From: Streptomyces sp. Go-475
Lineage (GTDB): Bacteria > Actinomycetota > Actinomycetes > Streptomycetales > Streptomycetaceae
Length of the DNA stretch: 64,000 bases
Direction: 5' to 3'
Assembly: GCF_003330845.1 (NCBI RefSeq)
Contig: NZ_CP026121.1
Coordinates: 7,049,501-7,113,500 of the forward strand
A program made the translations under genes and the position numbers. This document shows positions 30,693-40,032 of this stretch, piece after piece. The notes beneath the pieces were generated by a model. That model saw only the letters and a program-made list of their open reading frames with translations. It was not told the DNA's origin and searched no databases. Each line of letters opens with the position of its first letter. The first letter of the stretch is position 1.

Positions 30693-31300
30693 TCGGCGTT
30701 TCCCGAGAGTGCCCCGTGCAGGAAGACCTCCACCAGCTCCTGCGGGGTCAGGTCGGGCTCGTCGTCCGTACGCGGCTGGGTGAAGAGCAGCCCGATGAAG
30801 AGGGCCGCGATCTGCTCCGGCGGCCGGCGCAGGCCGGCCTTGTCGGGCTCCAGCAGCTCCGCGAGGGCCGCGCGGATACGGGTCGTCGACTCGTTGCGGC
30901 CCGCGCCGCGCACCGTGCCGGGGTGCTTGCCGCCGCGATGCCCCAGCGAGCCGAGGATCGCGCCCATCCTGTCCATGTGTGCCTGCAGCGCCTCGGCCGC
31001 CTCCGCGAGCCGGCCGGGCAGCGGCTGCGACACGTCGATCGCCTCGAGCTCGCGGACCGCGTGCTCGGGGGAGAGCGCCTCGGCCATGGCGGCCTGCAGC
31101 AGTTCGTCCTTGTCGGTGAAGACGCGGAAGATCGTGCCCTCGCCGATGCCCGCGGCGCGGGCGATCTTCGCGGTCGTCACGGCGGAGCCGTACTCGGTGA
31201 TCAGCGGGATCGCGGTCTGGATGATCATTTCCCGGCGCTGCTCCGGCGACATGGCGGGGGCGCGGCGGCGGGCGGTCTGGTTCTCCTTGGGTGCTGTCAT
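30689..31300 (-). CDS. TetR-family transcriptional regulator
   Basis: A 203-residue repressor with HTH residues about 20-65 (QRREMIIQTAIPLITEYGSA, VTTAKIARAAGIGEGTIFRV, FTDKDELLQAAM). The C-terminal dimer/ligand domain is normal in length. Two palindromes upstream overlap its own promoter, indicating autoregulation. The stop overlaps the GTG of the decayed membrane-protein gene, whose expression it probably controlled together with itself. Confidence 0.9.
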   Translation of the reverse strand: MTAPKENQTARRRAPAMSPEQRREMIIQTAIPLITEYGSAVTTAKIARAAGIGEGTIFRVFTDKDELLQAAMAEALSPEHAVRELEAIDVSQPLPGRLAEAAEALQAHMDRMGAILGSLGHRGGKHPGTVRGAGRNESTTRIRAALAELLEPDKAGLRRPPEQIAALFIGLLFTQPRTDDEPDLTPQELVEVFLHGALSGNAE

Positions 31301-31307
31301 GACCGCA

Positions 31308-31354
31308 AGAGTACGGAGTGAGGACTCACTCCGTCAATGAGTGAGTCCTCACTC
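31308..31354 (-). promoter_or_regulatory. Autoregulatory promoter and double TetR operator
   Basis: Read on the minus strand: TTGACG (-35), 18 bases, TACTCT (-10). The spacer is filled by the palindrome GGAGTGAGGACTCACTCC (31315-31332). A second palindrome, GAGTGAGTCCTCACTC (31339-31354), lies just upstream of the -35, centre to centre 23 bases. Binding would occlude polymerase. Confidence 0.75.
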
Positions 31355-31406
31355 CGCTTACCCTTGTACCGTCGTTCACGGAGGCGGCGGGGCCGAATCC
31401 CTCGGG

Positions 31407-32468
31407 TCAGACCTCGTGGTCGGGCCAGCCGAGCAGCCGGGCGCCGATCACGGCGGTCTGCAGGGTGTAACGGTGGACGGGGTCGGCCGGGTTGCTGCCG
31501 GTGAGCTTGTGGATGCGCTCCAGGCGGTAGGTCAGGGCCCGCACGCTCAGGCGCAGCCGGCGTGCCGCTTCGGCGGCGGTGCATCCGGAGTCGAAATACG
31601 CGGTGAGGGTGTCGAGGAGGTGCTGGGCACCGCCCCGCGCTGCCTGAAGCGGGCCGAGGACGCTGCGCACGAGCTCGGCCATGGCCTGCCGGTCGCGGGT
31701 GAGGACGGGGTAGACGAGCAGGTCGGCGGAGCGCAGCACGGGTTCCTCCAGGTCCAGGCGGTCCGCGAGGTCGAGGGCGTTGAGGGCCTCCTCGTAGGAG
31801 TGGACGACACCGCCGGCCCCGGGGTGGGCACGGCCGATGGCGACCCGGCCGCCGTCGGTGGCCGCGTGGGCCTGTTTCGCGAAGAAGGCCAGGACGTCGT
31901 CCTGGTCGCCGGGTGCGATGCAGATCAGCCGGCCGTCCTTGGTGGTGAGCAGGATGTGGCGTTCGCCGAAGCGGGCGACCAGCGCGCTGTCGACGTGCCG
32001 GGTCGCCGGGTGGGTGTCGTCGACGGGCGTGCCGCTCTGGGCGACGGCGACCGCGTGGGCGCGGGAGAGGAGCAGGCCGAAGCGTTCGGCGCGCTCGGCC
32101 AGGCGGCCCAGGTCGCTGCGGCCGTAGAGCAGGTCGTCGATGAACTCCCGCCGGGCGGCCTCCTCCTGCCGCACGGCGAGTTTCTGCGCTCGCTCGTGTC
32201 CTTCGGCGAAGGCGTCGACCGCCTGCTCGACGGCGGCGAGTACGAGGTCGATTCCTGCGGGGGAGAGGGTGGGCGACAGCGCGCGGGCCGCGGACAGGTG
32301 CCGGCGGACCTGGGCACGCAGCCCCAGGCCCGCTTCCGCGGCCTGTTCTCCCCGGGCACGCAGGGACTCCAGCTCCTCCCGGGTCAGGCGTCGGCCGGTG
32401 GCGCAGACGTCGGCCAGGATCCGGGCGTACCCCTCCAGGTATTCGTCGGGTACCGCTGACCGTGCCAC
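31407..32468 (-). CDS. PucR-family (CdaR-like) transcriptional regulator
   Basis: A 353-residue regulator. The C-terminal PucR-type HTH (LLDTLTAYFDSGCTAAEAAR, RLRLSVRALTYRLERIHKLT) is clear at about 290-340 and is preceded by a GGDEF-like central domain (AVAVAQSGTPVDDTHPATRH to RAHPGAGGVVHSYEEALNAL). This layout is found in regulators of purine, sugar-acid and amino-acid use and in many uncharacterised Streptomyces proteins. The GTG start follows AGGAGGGC. Next to the flotillin-linked membrane gene, on the same strand; targets unknown. Confidence 0.85.
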   Translation of the reverse strand: MARSAVPDEYLEGYARILADVCATGRRLTREELESLRARGEQAAEAGLGLRAQVRRHLSAARALSPTLSPAGIDLVLAAVEQAVDAFAEGHERAQKLAVRQEEAARREFIDDLLYGRSDLGRLAERAERFGLLLSRAHAVAVAQSGTPVDDTHPATRHVDSALVARFGERHILLTTKDGRLICIAPGDQDDVLAFFAKQAHAATDGGRVAIGRAHPGAGGVVHSYEEALNALDLADRLDLEEPVLRSADLLVYPVLTRDRQAMAELVRSVLGPLQAARGGAQHLLDTLTAYFDSGCTAAEAARRLRLSVRALTYRLERIHKLTGSNPADPVHRYTLQTAVIGARLLGWPDHEV

Positions 32469-32560
32469 ACGCCCTCCTGGGTCTTCGCGCTGCCTGTGTT
32501 CTCCTGTCGCACAGCGGACCACAGTGACAGACGTCCGGCCGCGCCCGCGCTCCCGGGGCC

Positions 32561-33874
32561 TCACCGAACGCCGCCCGCACGTTCGGGCCGTCCGTGGCCC
32601 GTCAGAGCGGCGAAGCGGTCACGCTGCCGCTGATCGTCCAGGTCCACGCTCTCGTACGGATACCGGGGCCATAGCGGGCGGCCGTCGATCCAGGGGACGA
32701 CAGTGGGAGCGTCGTCCAGCCAGCCCCGCAGTTCCAGGGTTCCGGTCGACGGCGGCATGCCTTCCCACGGGCGGCTTGGAGCGCCGGGCGGATTGACCTC
32801 GACGCGGGCCTCCGGCAGGTCCCCGGGCCCGCCGTGAAGGGAGAACAGAACGAGGACCAGCCCGTCGTCGAGGCCCGGCAGCAGGACGTAGCGTTTGGGC
32901 ACGGGAACGGGCGCTCGGGCGGCACGGTGCAAAGTCCTCACCACGGGCACCGCGCGGAGCGCCAGTCTCCCGGACCGAAGGGCGTTGAACGCCGACAGCG
33001 CCCCGACGAGCAAGGGGATCGAGTTGCTGTTGAGTCCTCTTCCCCAGAGCCACCAGAGCAGCAGCATCGCGACGGCGAACGCCGCGCTGACCGCGGTGGG
33101 CCGCAGCTGCGAGATCTCCAGCAGAACCCGCACCCGCCACCAGGGAACGACGCGGACGTCGGGTTCCCGCCGGTCGCCAGGCCCGTCCCTGCCGGGAAGG
33201 CGCAGGCGATGGGCGGCCTGGGCCAAGGCCGCGTAGGACAGATCCAGTTCCTGCTCCCGAGCTGCTGCGTCAGCGGGGAGCTGCGGCGGCGTGGGCCTGT
33301 TCAGCAGCCCGTGCCGCACGGCGGCTTCCGCGTCCCCGCGACGCAGGCGCCTGGACGGCGTGGGGCGTGTCCAGAGCAGGTGCTCCCCGCCCGGTGGCGC
33401 GATGACCCCGCCGGTGCCGGGGTCTCCGGCCCACCAGAGCACCCCGCCCGGTCCGGGATCGGCCAGGTGATGACGCGGCGCCATGGTGCGGACCGACAGC
33501 GGGATCAGGGTGTCTGTGACCGGATGGCGCAGGACCACGCGGGGCGGGCCCTGGCCTGTGGGGATGGCGACCGCACCGCAGGCCATCCACGGGTGCGCGG
33601 CCACGGCGCGCCGCATACGGCGGGAGGTGACCAGTGCGGCCACTCCGACAGCGGCTGCGGCAGGACCGCACACGGCACAGAACCCGGCGAGTGCGGAGAG
33701 CCAGCCGATGCCGGCCTCGTCGACGCCGGGGCCGAAGGCCAGCCCGACGAGGGCGGCTGTGGTCCCGATGCCCACCCAGCGCCAGGCCCGCCGACGGTGG
33801 TCGGCGACTGCCCGCGCGGTCGCGGGGAGCGCGAGAGCGGTCGTCATGTGCGTGCCGGGGTGTACTTCAGGCAT
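32561..33874 (-). CDS. Hypothetical multi-span membrane protein
   Basis: A 437-residue protein I do not recognise. Hydrophobic segments occur near 33-50, 58-83, 266-283 and 290-307, giving two hairpins that flank a 180-residue cytoplasmic or external region; a C-terminal domain of about 130 residues follows (KRYVLLPGLDDGLVLVLFSL; WLDDAPTVVPWIDGRPLWPR). It lies 122 bases downstream of the flotillin gene on the same strand and may be co-transcribed. Two ATG starts are possible, codons 1 and 10; neither has a good ribosome-binding site. Confidence 0.7.
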   Translation of the reverse strand: MPEVHPGTHMTTALALPATARAVADHRRRAWRWVGIGTTAALVGLAFGPGVDEAGIGWLSALAGFCAVCGPAAAAVGVAALVTSRRMRRAVAAHPWMACGAVAIPTGQGPPRVVLRHPVTDTLIPLSVRTMAPRHHLADPGPGGVLWWAGDPGTGGVIAPPGGEHLLWTRPTPSRRLRRGDAEAAVRHGLLNRPTPPQLPADAAAREQELDLSYAALAQAAHRLRLPGRDGPGDRREPDVRVVPWWRVRVLLEISQLRPTAVSAAFAVAMLLLWWLWGRGLNSNSIPLLVGALSAFNALRSGRLALRAVPVVRTLHRAARAPVPVPKRYVLLPGLDDGLVLVLFSLHGGPGDLPEARVEVNPPGAPSRPWEGMPPSTGTLELRGWLDDAPTVVPWIDGRPLWPRYPYESVDLDDQRQRDRFAALTGHGRPERAGGVR

Positions 33875-33996
33875 ACGGGCCCCCGTGTCTTCGTGCGTGT
33901 CGAAAGGGGTCGTGCCGGGCGTGCCCGGCAGGGCGTCGGTGGTTCAGGAGCCCGGCGGCTCGATGCCGCAAGGCCCCTGAACCGGTCCTGCCGGCC

Positions 33997-35526
33997 TCAG
34001 CCGATCTGGATCTTCCCGTTCGCCTCGGCAGCCTGCGTGGTCGTGGGCTGCGCTCCGCCGCGGCCTCGGGTGACGCCCTTCAGCAGCTCGGCGAGGTCGA
34101 CACCGGTGGTGGAGCTGAGGAGTTCGACGCCCTGCGCGACGTTGTCGGCGACCGTGCGCGAGAGTTGGCTCGCGCCGTCCGTGGAGATGACGGTCATCTT
34201 GTCCACGGCGCTCAGCGGCTCGGACGCCTTGGCCACCACCTGCGGCAGCACCTCCACCAGCATCTGCAGCACAGCGGCGTCGCCGTACTGCGCGAAGGCG
34301 TCGGCCTTCTTCCGCATCGCCTCGGCCTCGGCCGCGCCCTTGGCGCCGATCGCCGCCGCGTCGGCCTCGCCCTCCAGCCGCACCGCTTCGGCGATGGCCG
34401 CGCGCCGGGCCTTCTCGGCCTCGCCCTGCTTGAGCCCCTCGATGGCCTGGGCGTCGGCCAGCGCGCTGCGGCGCTGCTTCTCACCCTCACCGGTCAGCCG
34501 GGCCCGCTCGGCCTCCGCCTGCGCGGCCGCGATGCCGGCGGCCTTTTCCGCTTCGGCCTGCTTGACCCGCGCCACGCGCTTGGCCTCGGCCTCCTGCTCG
34601 GCGGCGTAGCGCTGGGCGTCGGCGGGCTTGCGGACCTGGGTGTCGAGCTGGCGGTCGGTCAGCGCGGCCTGCCGCTCGGCGACCTTCTCCTGCTGGGTGA
34701 GGATCTCCTGCTGCCGGGCCGCCTCCGCGAGCGGGCCGGCGGCGGCGGCGCGGGCGGCGGCCTCGTCGGTCTCCGCCTTGATCTCGGCCTGCTTGAGGTA
34801 GAAGGTCCGCTGGGCGACCGCGATCTCCTCTTCGGCCTTCAGCCGGGCCTGCTCGGCGGCACGCCGGGCCACGGCCTCGGCGATGTCGGCCTCCTGCTTG
34901 GCGCGGGCGGCCTCGGGCCGGCCGAGGTCCTCCAGGTAGGAGCCCTCGGTGGTGATGTCCTGGATCTGGAAGGCGTCCAGCACCAGTCCCTGCCCGGACA
35001 GGCTGGCCTCCGCCTCCTCGGCGACCTGCCCGGCGAACGCGGCCCGGTCACGGATGATGTCCTCCACCGACATCCGGCCCACGATCGCACGCAGCGCGCC
35101 CGACAGCACCTCCTGCGTGAAGCCGACGATGCCGTCCTGCTGCATCAGGAACCGCTGTGCGGCGGCCCGGATGGCGTCCTCGCTGCCGCCGACCTTGACG
35201 ATGGCGACACCCTCCAGGTTGGCCTTCACCCCGCGCAGCGTGACCGCGCCGCGCACGGCCACCGGGATGTGCCGCGAGGACAGGTCCAGGGTGAACTTCT
35301 GCTGCACGAACGGCACGACGAAGACCCCGCCGCCGACCACGACCTTCTGGCCGCTGTTGTCGGTGAAGATCCGGCCGGTGTCAGGATCGGTGGCCTTCTT
35401 GCCGCGCCGACCGGTGACGATGAACGCCTCGCTCGGACCGGCGACCTTGTACCGGCTGACGACGACCAGCGCGATCAGCACGAGGAGTACGAAGACTCCT
35501 CCGACCGCGATGACGACAGAACTCAT
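33997..35526 (-). CDS. Flotillin-like SPFH protein
   Basis: A 509-residue flotillin. One N-terminal membrane anchor (about 5-25), an SPFH/band-7 domain (about 28-205; KVAGPSEAFIVTGRRGKKAT; LSGALRAIVGRMSVEDIIRD) and a long Ala/Glu-rich coiled coil (about 205-390; EAEAKRVARVKQAEAEKAAG) in the order of eukaryotic flotillins and Bacillus FloT/YqiK. The C-terminus is Gly/Thr-rich. Flotillins form membrane assemblies that concentrate other proteins. Preceded, in the same direction, by an NfeD-like gene, the standard partner. ATG start after GAGGGCTGAGGG. Confidence 0.92.
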   Translation of the reverse strand: MSSVVIAVGGVFVLLVLIALVVVSRYKVAGPSEAFIVTGRRGKKATDPDTGRIFTDNSGQKVVVGGGVFVVPFVQQKFTLDLSSRHIPVAVRGAVTLRGVKANLEGVAIVKVGGSEDAIRAAAQRFLMQQDGIVGFTQEVLSGALRAIVGRMSVEDIIRDRAAFAGQVAEEAEASLSGQGLVLDAFQIQDITTEGSYLEDLGRPEAARAKQEADIAEAVARRAAEQARLKAEEEIAVAQRTFYLKQAEIKAETDEAAARAAAAGPLAEAARQQEILTQQEKVAERQAALTDRQLDTQVRKPADAQRYAAEQEAEAKRVARVKQAEAEKAAGIAAAQAEAERARLTGEGEKQRRSALADAQAIEGLKQGEAEKARRAAIAEAVRLEGEADAAAIGAKGAAEAEAMRKKADAFAQYGDAAVLQMLVEVLPQVVAKASEPLSAVDKMTVISTDGASQLSRTVADNVAQGVELLSSTTGVDLAELLKGVTRGRGGAQPTTTQAAEANGKIQIG

Positions 35527-35639
35527 GGTGTTGTCCCCTCAGCCCTCCCTGAGGACGGCGTTCGGTAAGAGTGTGTGAAAGTGAACGGCGCGACGGCACG
35601 GCCGGAACGCCGCCGGAAGGAGTGAGCGGCTCCGCCGGG

Positions 35640-36155
35640 TCAGCGCTCGACCGGACGGACGGACACTGCCGACTGCGACAGCGCCTGCTCGACCCAGACC
35701 TCGGCTCCCCGCGCCACGGCGACCGGGCTCTTCGCCGAGAGCTTCACCGGCTGCCCGGCCCGGTGCACCAGCACCTCGCCGTAGCCACCGGCGGGGATCG
35801 CGGTCACGACCGAGCCGGACGCACCGATCAGGTCCCTGTCAGTCGGAGCAGCTCCGGAGGAGTCACCCATCAGCGCCCGGCTCAGGCGGTAGGCGAACCA
35901 GCCGGTGAGGACACCGGCCGGCACCCCGATCAGCGCGGCCCCGACCGCGCCCAGCTCGGTGGTGCCCAGGACGATCGCCCCGGAGAAGCCGAGCATGGAC
36001 ACGAACCCGGCGATCGCGGGCAGTGACAGCAGCCCGTCAAGCAGGCCGTCCAGCGCGGCGACCCCGTCGAGCAGCCCCTCGAGCACGCCGTCGAGGACGA
36101 ACGACAGGGCAAGGAGGACGACCCCCGCAATGCCGAGCCCCAGAAACCAGGCCAT
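35640..36155 (-). CDS. NfeD-like membrane protein, partner of flotillin
   Basis: A 171-residue protein with an N-terminal cluster of hydrophobic segments (about 3-40, 54-75, 84-104) and a C-terminal OB-fold-like domain (DLIGASGSVVTAIPAGGYGE; VEQALSQSAVSV). This is the architecture of the NfeD-like/DUF1449 proteins that accompany flotillins. The gene precedes the flotillin gene by 113 bases on the same strand. ATG start is preceded by AAGGAGAGG at the far end of the usual distance. Identification rests on architecture and linkage. Confidence 0.78.
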   Translation of the reverse strand: MAWFLGLGIAGVVLLALSFVLDGVLEGLLDGVAALDGLLDGLLSLPAIAGFVSMLGFSGAIVLGTTELGAVGAALIGVPAGVLTGWFAYRLSRALMGDSSGAAPTDRDLIGASGSVVTAIPAGGYGEVLVHRAGQPVKLSAKSPVAVARGAEVWVEQALSQSAVSVRPVER

Positions 36156-36443
36156 CCGCGCACACCGCCTCTCCTTGCGCTCCCCCGTTGTCGCAAGCAT
36201 CGTCACACGCGGACACCGGACGGGACATTGCCTGGTTCCGGCAATCTTTACGCGTTCTTGATGCCGTGCCCTGAACAGTCGGACGGTCAACCACGCTGGG
36301 CCCCGCCGACGCTCTATGACGCCGTGTCAGGAACCTGTACCGTTCCCAGCGGTGTGCCGGGAAGTCCGGTCGGTGATCTTCACCAGAGAAGGCGGAGCAG
36401 GTCTGCGCCGCGTCCCCCACCCGACCCGGAGGAGCCGTACGGC

Positions 36444-38414
36444 ATGCTCACCTTCCCTCAGCCGGCACGAGATGTGCCGCGTCCCGAGCGCATGATCGTC
36501 TGCGGTGACGACGCGCTCGCCGAACGACTGGCCGCCGAACTCGCCACGGTGTACCGGGAGCGGGTCACTCTCGTCGTACCGCCCTCACGACGGCGCGGCG
36601 CCGGAACCGGCCGGACACGCGCCGCCGCACTGCTCGGCCGGGTGCAGGCCGCGATGAACCGCGCCGCGGCCCCGGCCGGTTCCGGCGACCCCGCCACGGC
36701 CCATGTCGTCGAGGCCGCGGAACTCGACGAAGCCGCCCTGGCCGAGGTGGGCGTACGTGAGGCCGCCGCGCTGGCGCTGGTCCATGACGACGACGAGACC
36801 AACATCCGCGCCGCGCTGGCCGCCCGCCGCCTCAACCCCCGGCTGCGCCTGGTCATCCGGCTCTACAACCGCAAGCTCGGACAGCACCTGGAGGAACTCC
36901 TCGACCAGGCCGCCACCCTCGCCGTCCCCGGCCTCGACCCCGCAGCCCTGGACACCTCCACCACCGTCCTGTCCGACGCCGACACCGCGGCACCCGCGCT
37001 CGCGGCCACCGCCGTCGCGGGCACCAGCAAGGTCGTCCAGGCCGACGGACTGCTGCTGCGCGCCGTGGAACGCACCCCGCCCGGCCACGGCCGGGTCGCC
37101 GATCCCGGCCTGTGCACGCTCGCCCTGCTGTCCTCGACCACCAACGACCCGGCCGGAGCGGAGGGTTCGGACACCAGCGGCCGAGAGGCGCCCGTCCTCC
37201 TGCCCGACGACGACACGGTCGCCGCCGCCACCGGACGCGGCACGGTGGTCCTCGAGACCGTCACGCACACCCCCTCCGGTTCCGCGGCGCGACGGCTGGC
37301 CGGGCGCGGACTGCCGCTGGGGTCCCTCTTCTCGCGCCGGCTGCGCTGGTCCCTGGCCGGGCTCGTGACCAGCGTCCTCGGCGTGGCCGTCGCGACCTGG
37401 CTGACCGGCGGCGACCGTTCCGGCGGCTCCACCGGCCTGCTGCACGCCTCCTACCTCACGTTGCTCGACCTCTTCGCGATCGGCGACCCCGCGCTGGACG
37501 AACCCCCCGCACGCCAGGTGCTTCAGCTCCTGGCCGGCCTGGCCGGCCTGCTGCTGATGCCGGTGCTGCTCGCGGCCGTCCTGGAGGCGCTCGGCACCTT
37601 CCGCACCGCCTCCGCGCTGCGCCGGCCACCACGCGGACTGTCCGGGCACGTCGTCCTGCTCGGCCTCGGCAAGGTCGGCACCCGTGTGCTGGCCCGGCTC
37701 AGAGAACTCGACATCCCGGTCGTGTGTGTGGAGGAAGACCCCGAAGCGCGCGGTATCCCGCTCGCCCGCCGTCTGCGCGTGCCCACCGTCCTCGGGGACG
37801 CCACGCAGGAAGGCGTGCTGGAAGCCGCCAAGATCCACCGCGCGCACTCCCTGCTCGCCCTCACCAGCAGCGACACGACGAACCTGGAAGCCGCCCTGTA
37901 CGCACGCTCCGTCAAACCGGACCTGCGGGCGGCACTGCGGCTGTACGACGACGACTTCGCCACTGTCGTCCACCGCACCCTGCGCACCGCCCACCCACGG
38001 GCCCTCACCCGCAGCCGCAGCGTGTCCAGCCTCGCGGCCCCCGCCTTCGCCGGAGCCATGATGGGCCGACAGGTTCTCGGCGCCATACCCGTCGAACGCC
38101 GGGTGCTGCTCTTCGCCGCCCTCAACGTAGCCGGACACCCGCACCTGGAGGGACGCACCATCGCCGAGTCCTTCCGCCCCGGAGCCTGGCGCGTCCTGGC
38201 CCTCGACACGGCGGAACCGGGCGAGCGCCTGCCCGACCTCGCCGCGACTCCGGCGCACGACGGCGGGAACCGTCCCGGCGGACTCGTGTGGGATCTCCAC
38301 CCCGGCTACGTACTGCGGCCCGAGGACCGCGTGGTCCTCGCCGCGTCCCGCCAGGGCCTGGCGGAACTCCTCGGCCGGCATCCGCGGCCCAGGCTGCGAA
38401 CCACCGACGCCTGA
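36444..38414 (+). CDS. Channel-like membrane protein with two RCK/TrkA-N domains
   Basis: A 656-residue protein. A first TrkA-N-like nucleotide-binding region begins at residue 17 (MIVCGDDALAERLAAELATV), and a second at about 401 (GHVVLLGLGKVGTRVLARLR) with GLGKVG and the acidic end VCVEED. Between them lie three hydrophobic stretches (about 302-320, 333-350, 359-383), with AIGDP where a potassium channel would have its GYGD filter. Another nucleotide-proximal region follows. The overall plan resembles CASTOR/Kch-type RCK-gated channels, but the filter is degenerate. Flanked by two SPFH/NfeD pairs. ATG after GGAGGAG. Confidence 0.82.
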   Translation: MLTFPQPARDVPRPERMIVCGDDALAERLAAELATVYRERVTLVVPPSRRRGAGTGRTRAAALLGRVQAAMNRAAAPAGSGDPATAHVVEAAELDEAALAEVGVREAAALALVHDDDETNIRAALAARRLNPRLRLVIRLYNRKLGQHLEELLDQAATLAVPGLDPAALDTSTTVLSDADTAAPALAATAVAGTSKVVQADGLLLRAVERTPPGHGRVADPGLCTLALLSSTTNDPAGAEGSDTSGREAPVLLPDDDTVAAATGRGTVVLETVTHTPSGSAARRLAGRGLPLGSLFSRRLRWSLAGLVTSVLGVAVATWLTGGDRSGGSTGLLHASYLTLLDLFAIGDPALDEPPARQVLQLLAGLAGLLLMPVLLAAVLEALGTFRTASALRRPPRGLSGHVVLLGLGKVGTRVLARLRELDIPVVCVEEDPEARGIPLARRLRVPTVLGDATQEGVLEAAKIHRAHSLLALTSSDTTNLEAALYARSVKPDLRAALRLYDDDFATVVHRTLRTAHPRALTRSRSVSSLAAPAFAGAMMGRQVLGAIPVERRVLLFAALNVAGHPHLEGRTIAESFRPGAWRVLALDTAEPGERLPDLAATPAHDGGNRPGGLVWDLHPGYVLRPEDRVVLAASRQGLAELLGRHPRPRLRTTDA

Positions 38415-38452
38415 CGAGGCATCGGTCTCGCCGACGGCCGCCCAGGGCGGGC

Positions 38453-39565
38453 TCAATCGTCCGAAGACTGCCCCCGCCGCGGCACCTGGGGCGACATCGC
38501 AGCCGCAGCCTCCGCCTTGGCGTCGCTCACCGCTGCGGCGGCCTGCTTCTCAGCCTCGTCAGCAGCCGCGGCGGCGTCGAGTGAGACCGCCGAGCCCGCG
38601 CCGAGCTGCGGAACCCGGCTTCCGCGCGACGGGTCGTCCGCGTCGGAGGTGGCCGCTGCTTCCTCCGGTCGCGCAGGTTGAGGAGGAGCCGCCGTCGACT
38701 GGTCACCGAAGGCGCTGGTCACGGTCCGAACTGCCTCCGTCAGCTCCCCCGGGATCACCCAGAACGTGTTGTTGTCGCTGCTCGCCAAGTGGGGGAGCGT
38801 CTCGAGGTACTTGTAGGCCAGGACCTTCGGGTCGGCGTTGTTGCGATGGACGGCCTGGAAGACGAGTTCCACCGCCTTGGCCTCGCCGTCCGCCCGCAGG
38901 ATCATGGCCTGTTGCGTGCCCTGTGCCTCCAGGATGTCCTTCTGCTTGGTGCCTTCCGCGGTGAGGATCTTGGCTTGCCGCTCCCCTTCGGCGTGCAGGA
39001 TGGCCGCGCGCTTGTCACGCTCGGCCCGCATCTGCTTCTCCATCGCTTCCTTGATGGTGTGCGGTGGATCGATGGCCTTGATCTCGACGCGGTTGACGCG
39101 GATGCCCCACTTGCCGGTGGCGTCGTCGAGGACGGCGCGCAGCCGGGAGTTGATCTCCTCGCGCGAGGTGAGCGTCTCCTCCAGGTCCATGCTGCCGATG
39201 ACGTTGCGCAGCGTGGTCACGGTGAGCTGATCGATCGCCTGGAGGTAGTCGGCGACCTCGTAGGCCGCAGCCCGCGGGTCGGTGATCTGGTAGTAGAGCA
39301 CGGTGTCGATGTTCACCACGAGGTTGTCCTCGGTGATCACCGGCCGCGGGTCGGACGAATAGACCTGCTCGCGCACGTCGAGTTTGGTGTTGATGCGGTC
39401 CGCCACCGGCACGACCAGGTTCAGCCCGGGTTGCAGCGTCCGCCGGTACCGGCCGAACCGTTCGACGTTGTAGCGGCGCGCCTGCGGGACGATCCGCACA
39501 CTGGAGGCCACGAGGAAGACGACGACGATGGCCGCCACGAGAGTGAGGATGACAACCGGATCCAC
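38453..39565 (-). CDS. Stomatin/prohibitin-like SPFH protein
   Basis: A 370-residue protein with one N-terminal membrane segment (4-22), a typical stomatin SPFH domain (RIVPQARRYNVERFGRYRRT; DVREQVYSSDPRPVITEDNL; NVIGSMDLEETLTSREEINS) and a coiled-coil part (REKR-rich, about 185-230). The C-terminal 90 residues are Ala/Asp/Ser-rich and probably disordered. It follows an NfeD gene on the same strand by about 30 bases, the standard stomatin operon partner. It converges on the RCK gene with a 38-base gap. Confidence 0.93.
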   Translation of the reverse strand: MDPVVILTLVAAIVVVFLVASSVRIVPQARRYNVERFGRYRRTLQPGLNLVVPVADRINTKLDVREQVYSSDPRPVITEDNLVVNIDTVLYYQITDPRAAAYEVADYLQAIDQLTVTTLRNVIGSMDLEETLTSREEINSRLRAVLDDATGKWGIRVNRVEIKAIDPPHTIKEAMEKQMRAERDKRAAILHAEGERQAKILTAEGTKQKDILEAQGTQQAMILRADGEAKAVELVFQAVHRNNADPKVLAYKYLETLPHLASSDNNTFWVIPGELTEAVRTVTSAFGDQSTAAPPQPARPEEAAATSDADDPSRGSRVPQLGAGSAVSLDAAAAADEAEKQAAAAVSDAKAEAAAAMSPQVPRRGQSSDD

Positions 39566-39594
39566 AGTGCCTCCCTTGCCGAGTGTTCAGCCGT

Positions 39595-40032
39595 TCATGG
39601 AAGGAGCGTGCGGGGGTAGACGACGGCCGTGGCGCCATCGATCTCCATGACGTCCACCAGCGCCCCCACCGGGATCACCAGGCTCTCGTCGAGTGCGCGG
39701 GCGGACCACTCCTCGCCGGAGAGTTTGATCAGGCCGCGGGTAGCGGTGACCTCCTGCATGACCTCGGCCCGCTTGCCGATCAGCGCGTCACTGCCCTCGC
39801 GGGTGAGAGGTTGCTGTGCCATATGCCGCAGCGCGACAGGGCGGACGATGAGGAGGCCCGCTGCCGCCGCTGCCCCGAGAGCCAGGAACTGGCCGAGAAG
39901 GCCGATGCCCACACCAGCGACGACGGCGGCGACCAGTGCGGCGCCCGCCAGCAGCCCGAAGACCAGTGTCAGGGTGAAGAACTCCGCGACGCCCAGCGCC
40001 GCGGCGGTGATCAGCCAGATGAACCACGGCAT
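39595..40032 (-). CDS. NfeD-family membrane protein, stomatin partner
   Basis: A 145-residue protein: two to three N-terminal membrane spans (ITAAALGVAEFFTLTLVFGL, LLAGAALVAAVVAGVGIGLL, LALGAAAAAGLLIVRPVAL), then a C-terminal OB-fold (LIGKRAEVMQEVTATRGLIK; VIPVGALVDVMEIDGATAVV). This is the short NfeD1b form always paired with stomatins; it interacts with the SPFH domain. It is the first gene of the stomatin operon. Confidence 0.92.
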   Translation of the reverse strand: MPWFIWLITAAALGVAEFFTLTLVFGLLAGAALVAAVVAGVGIGLLGQFLALGAAAAAGLLIVRPVALRHMAQQPLTREGSDALIGKRAEVMQEVTATRGLIKLSGEEWSARALDESLVIPVGALVDVMEIDGATAVVYPRTLLP

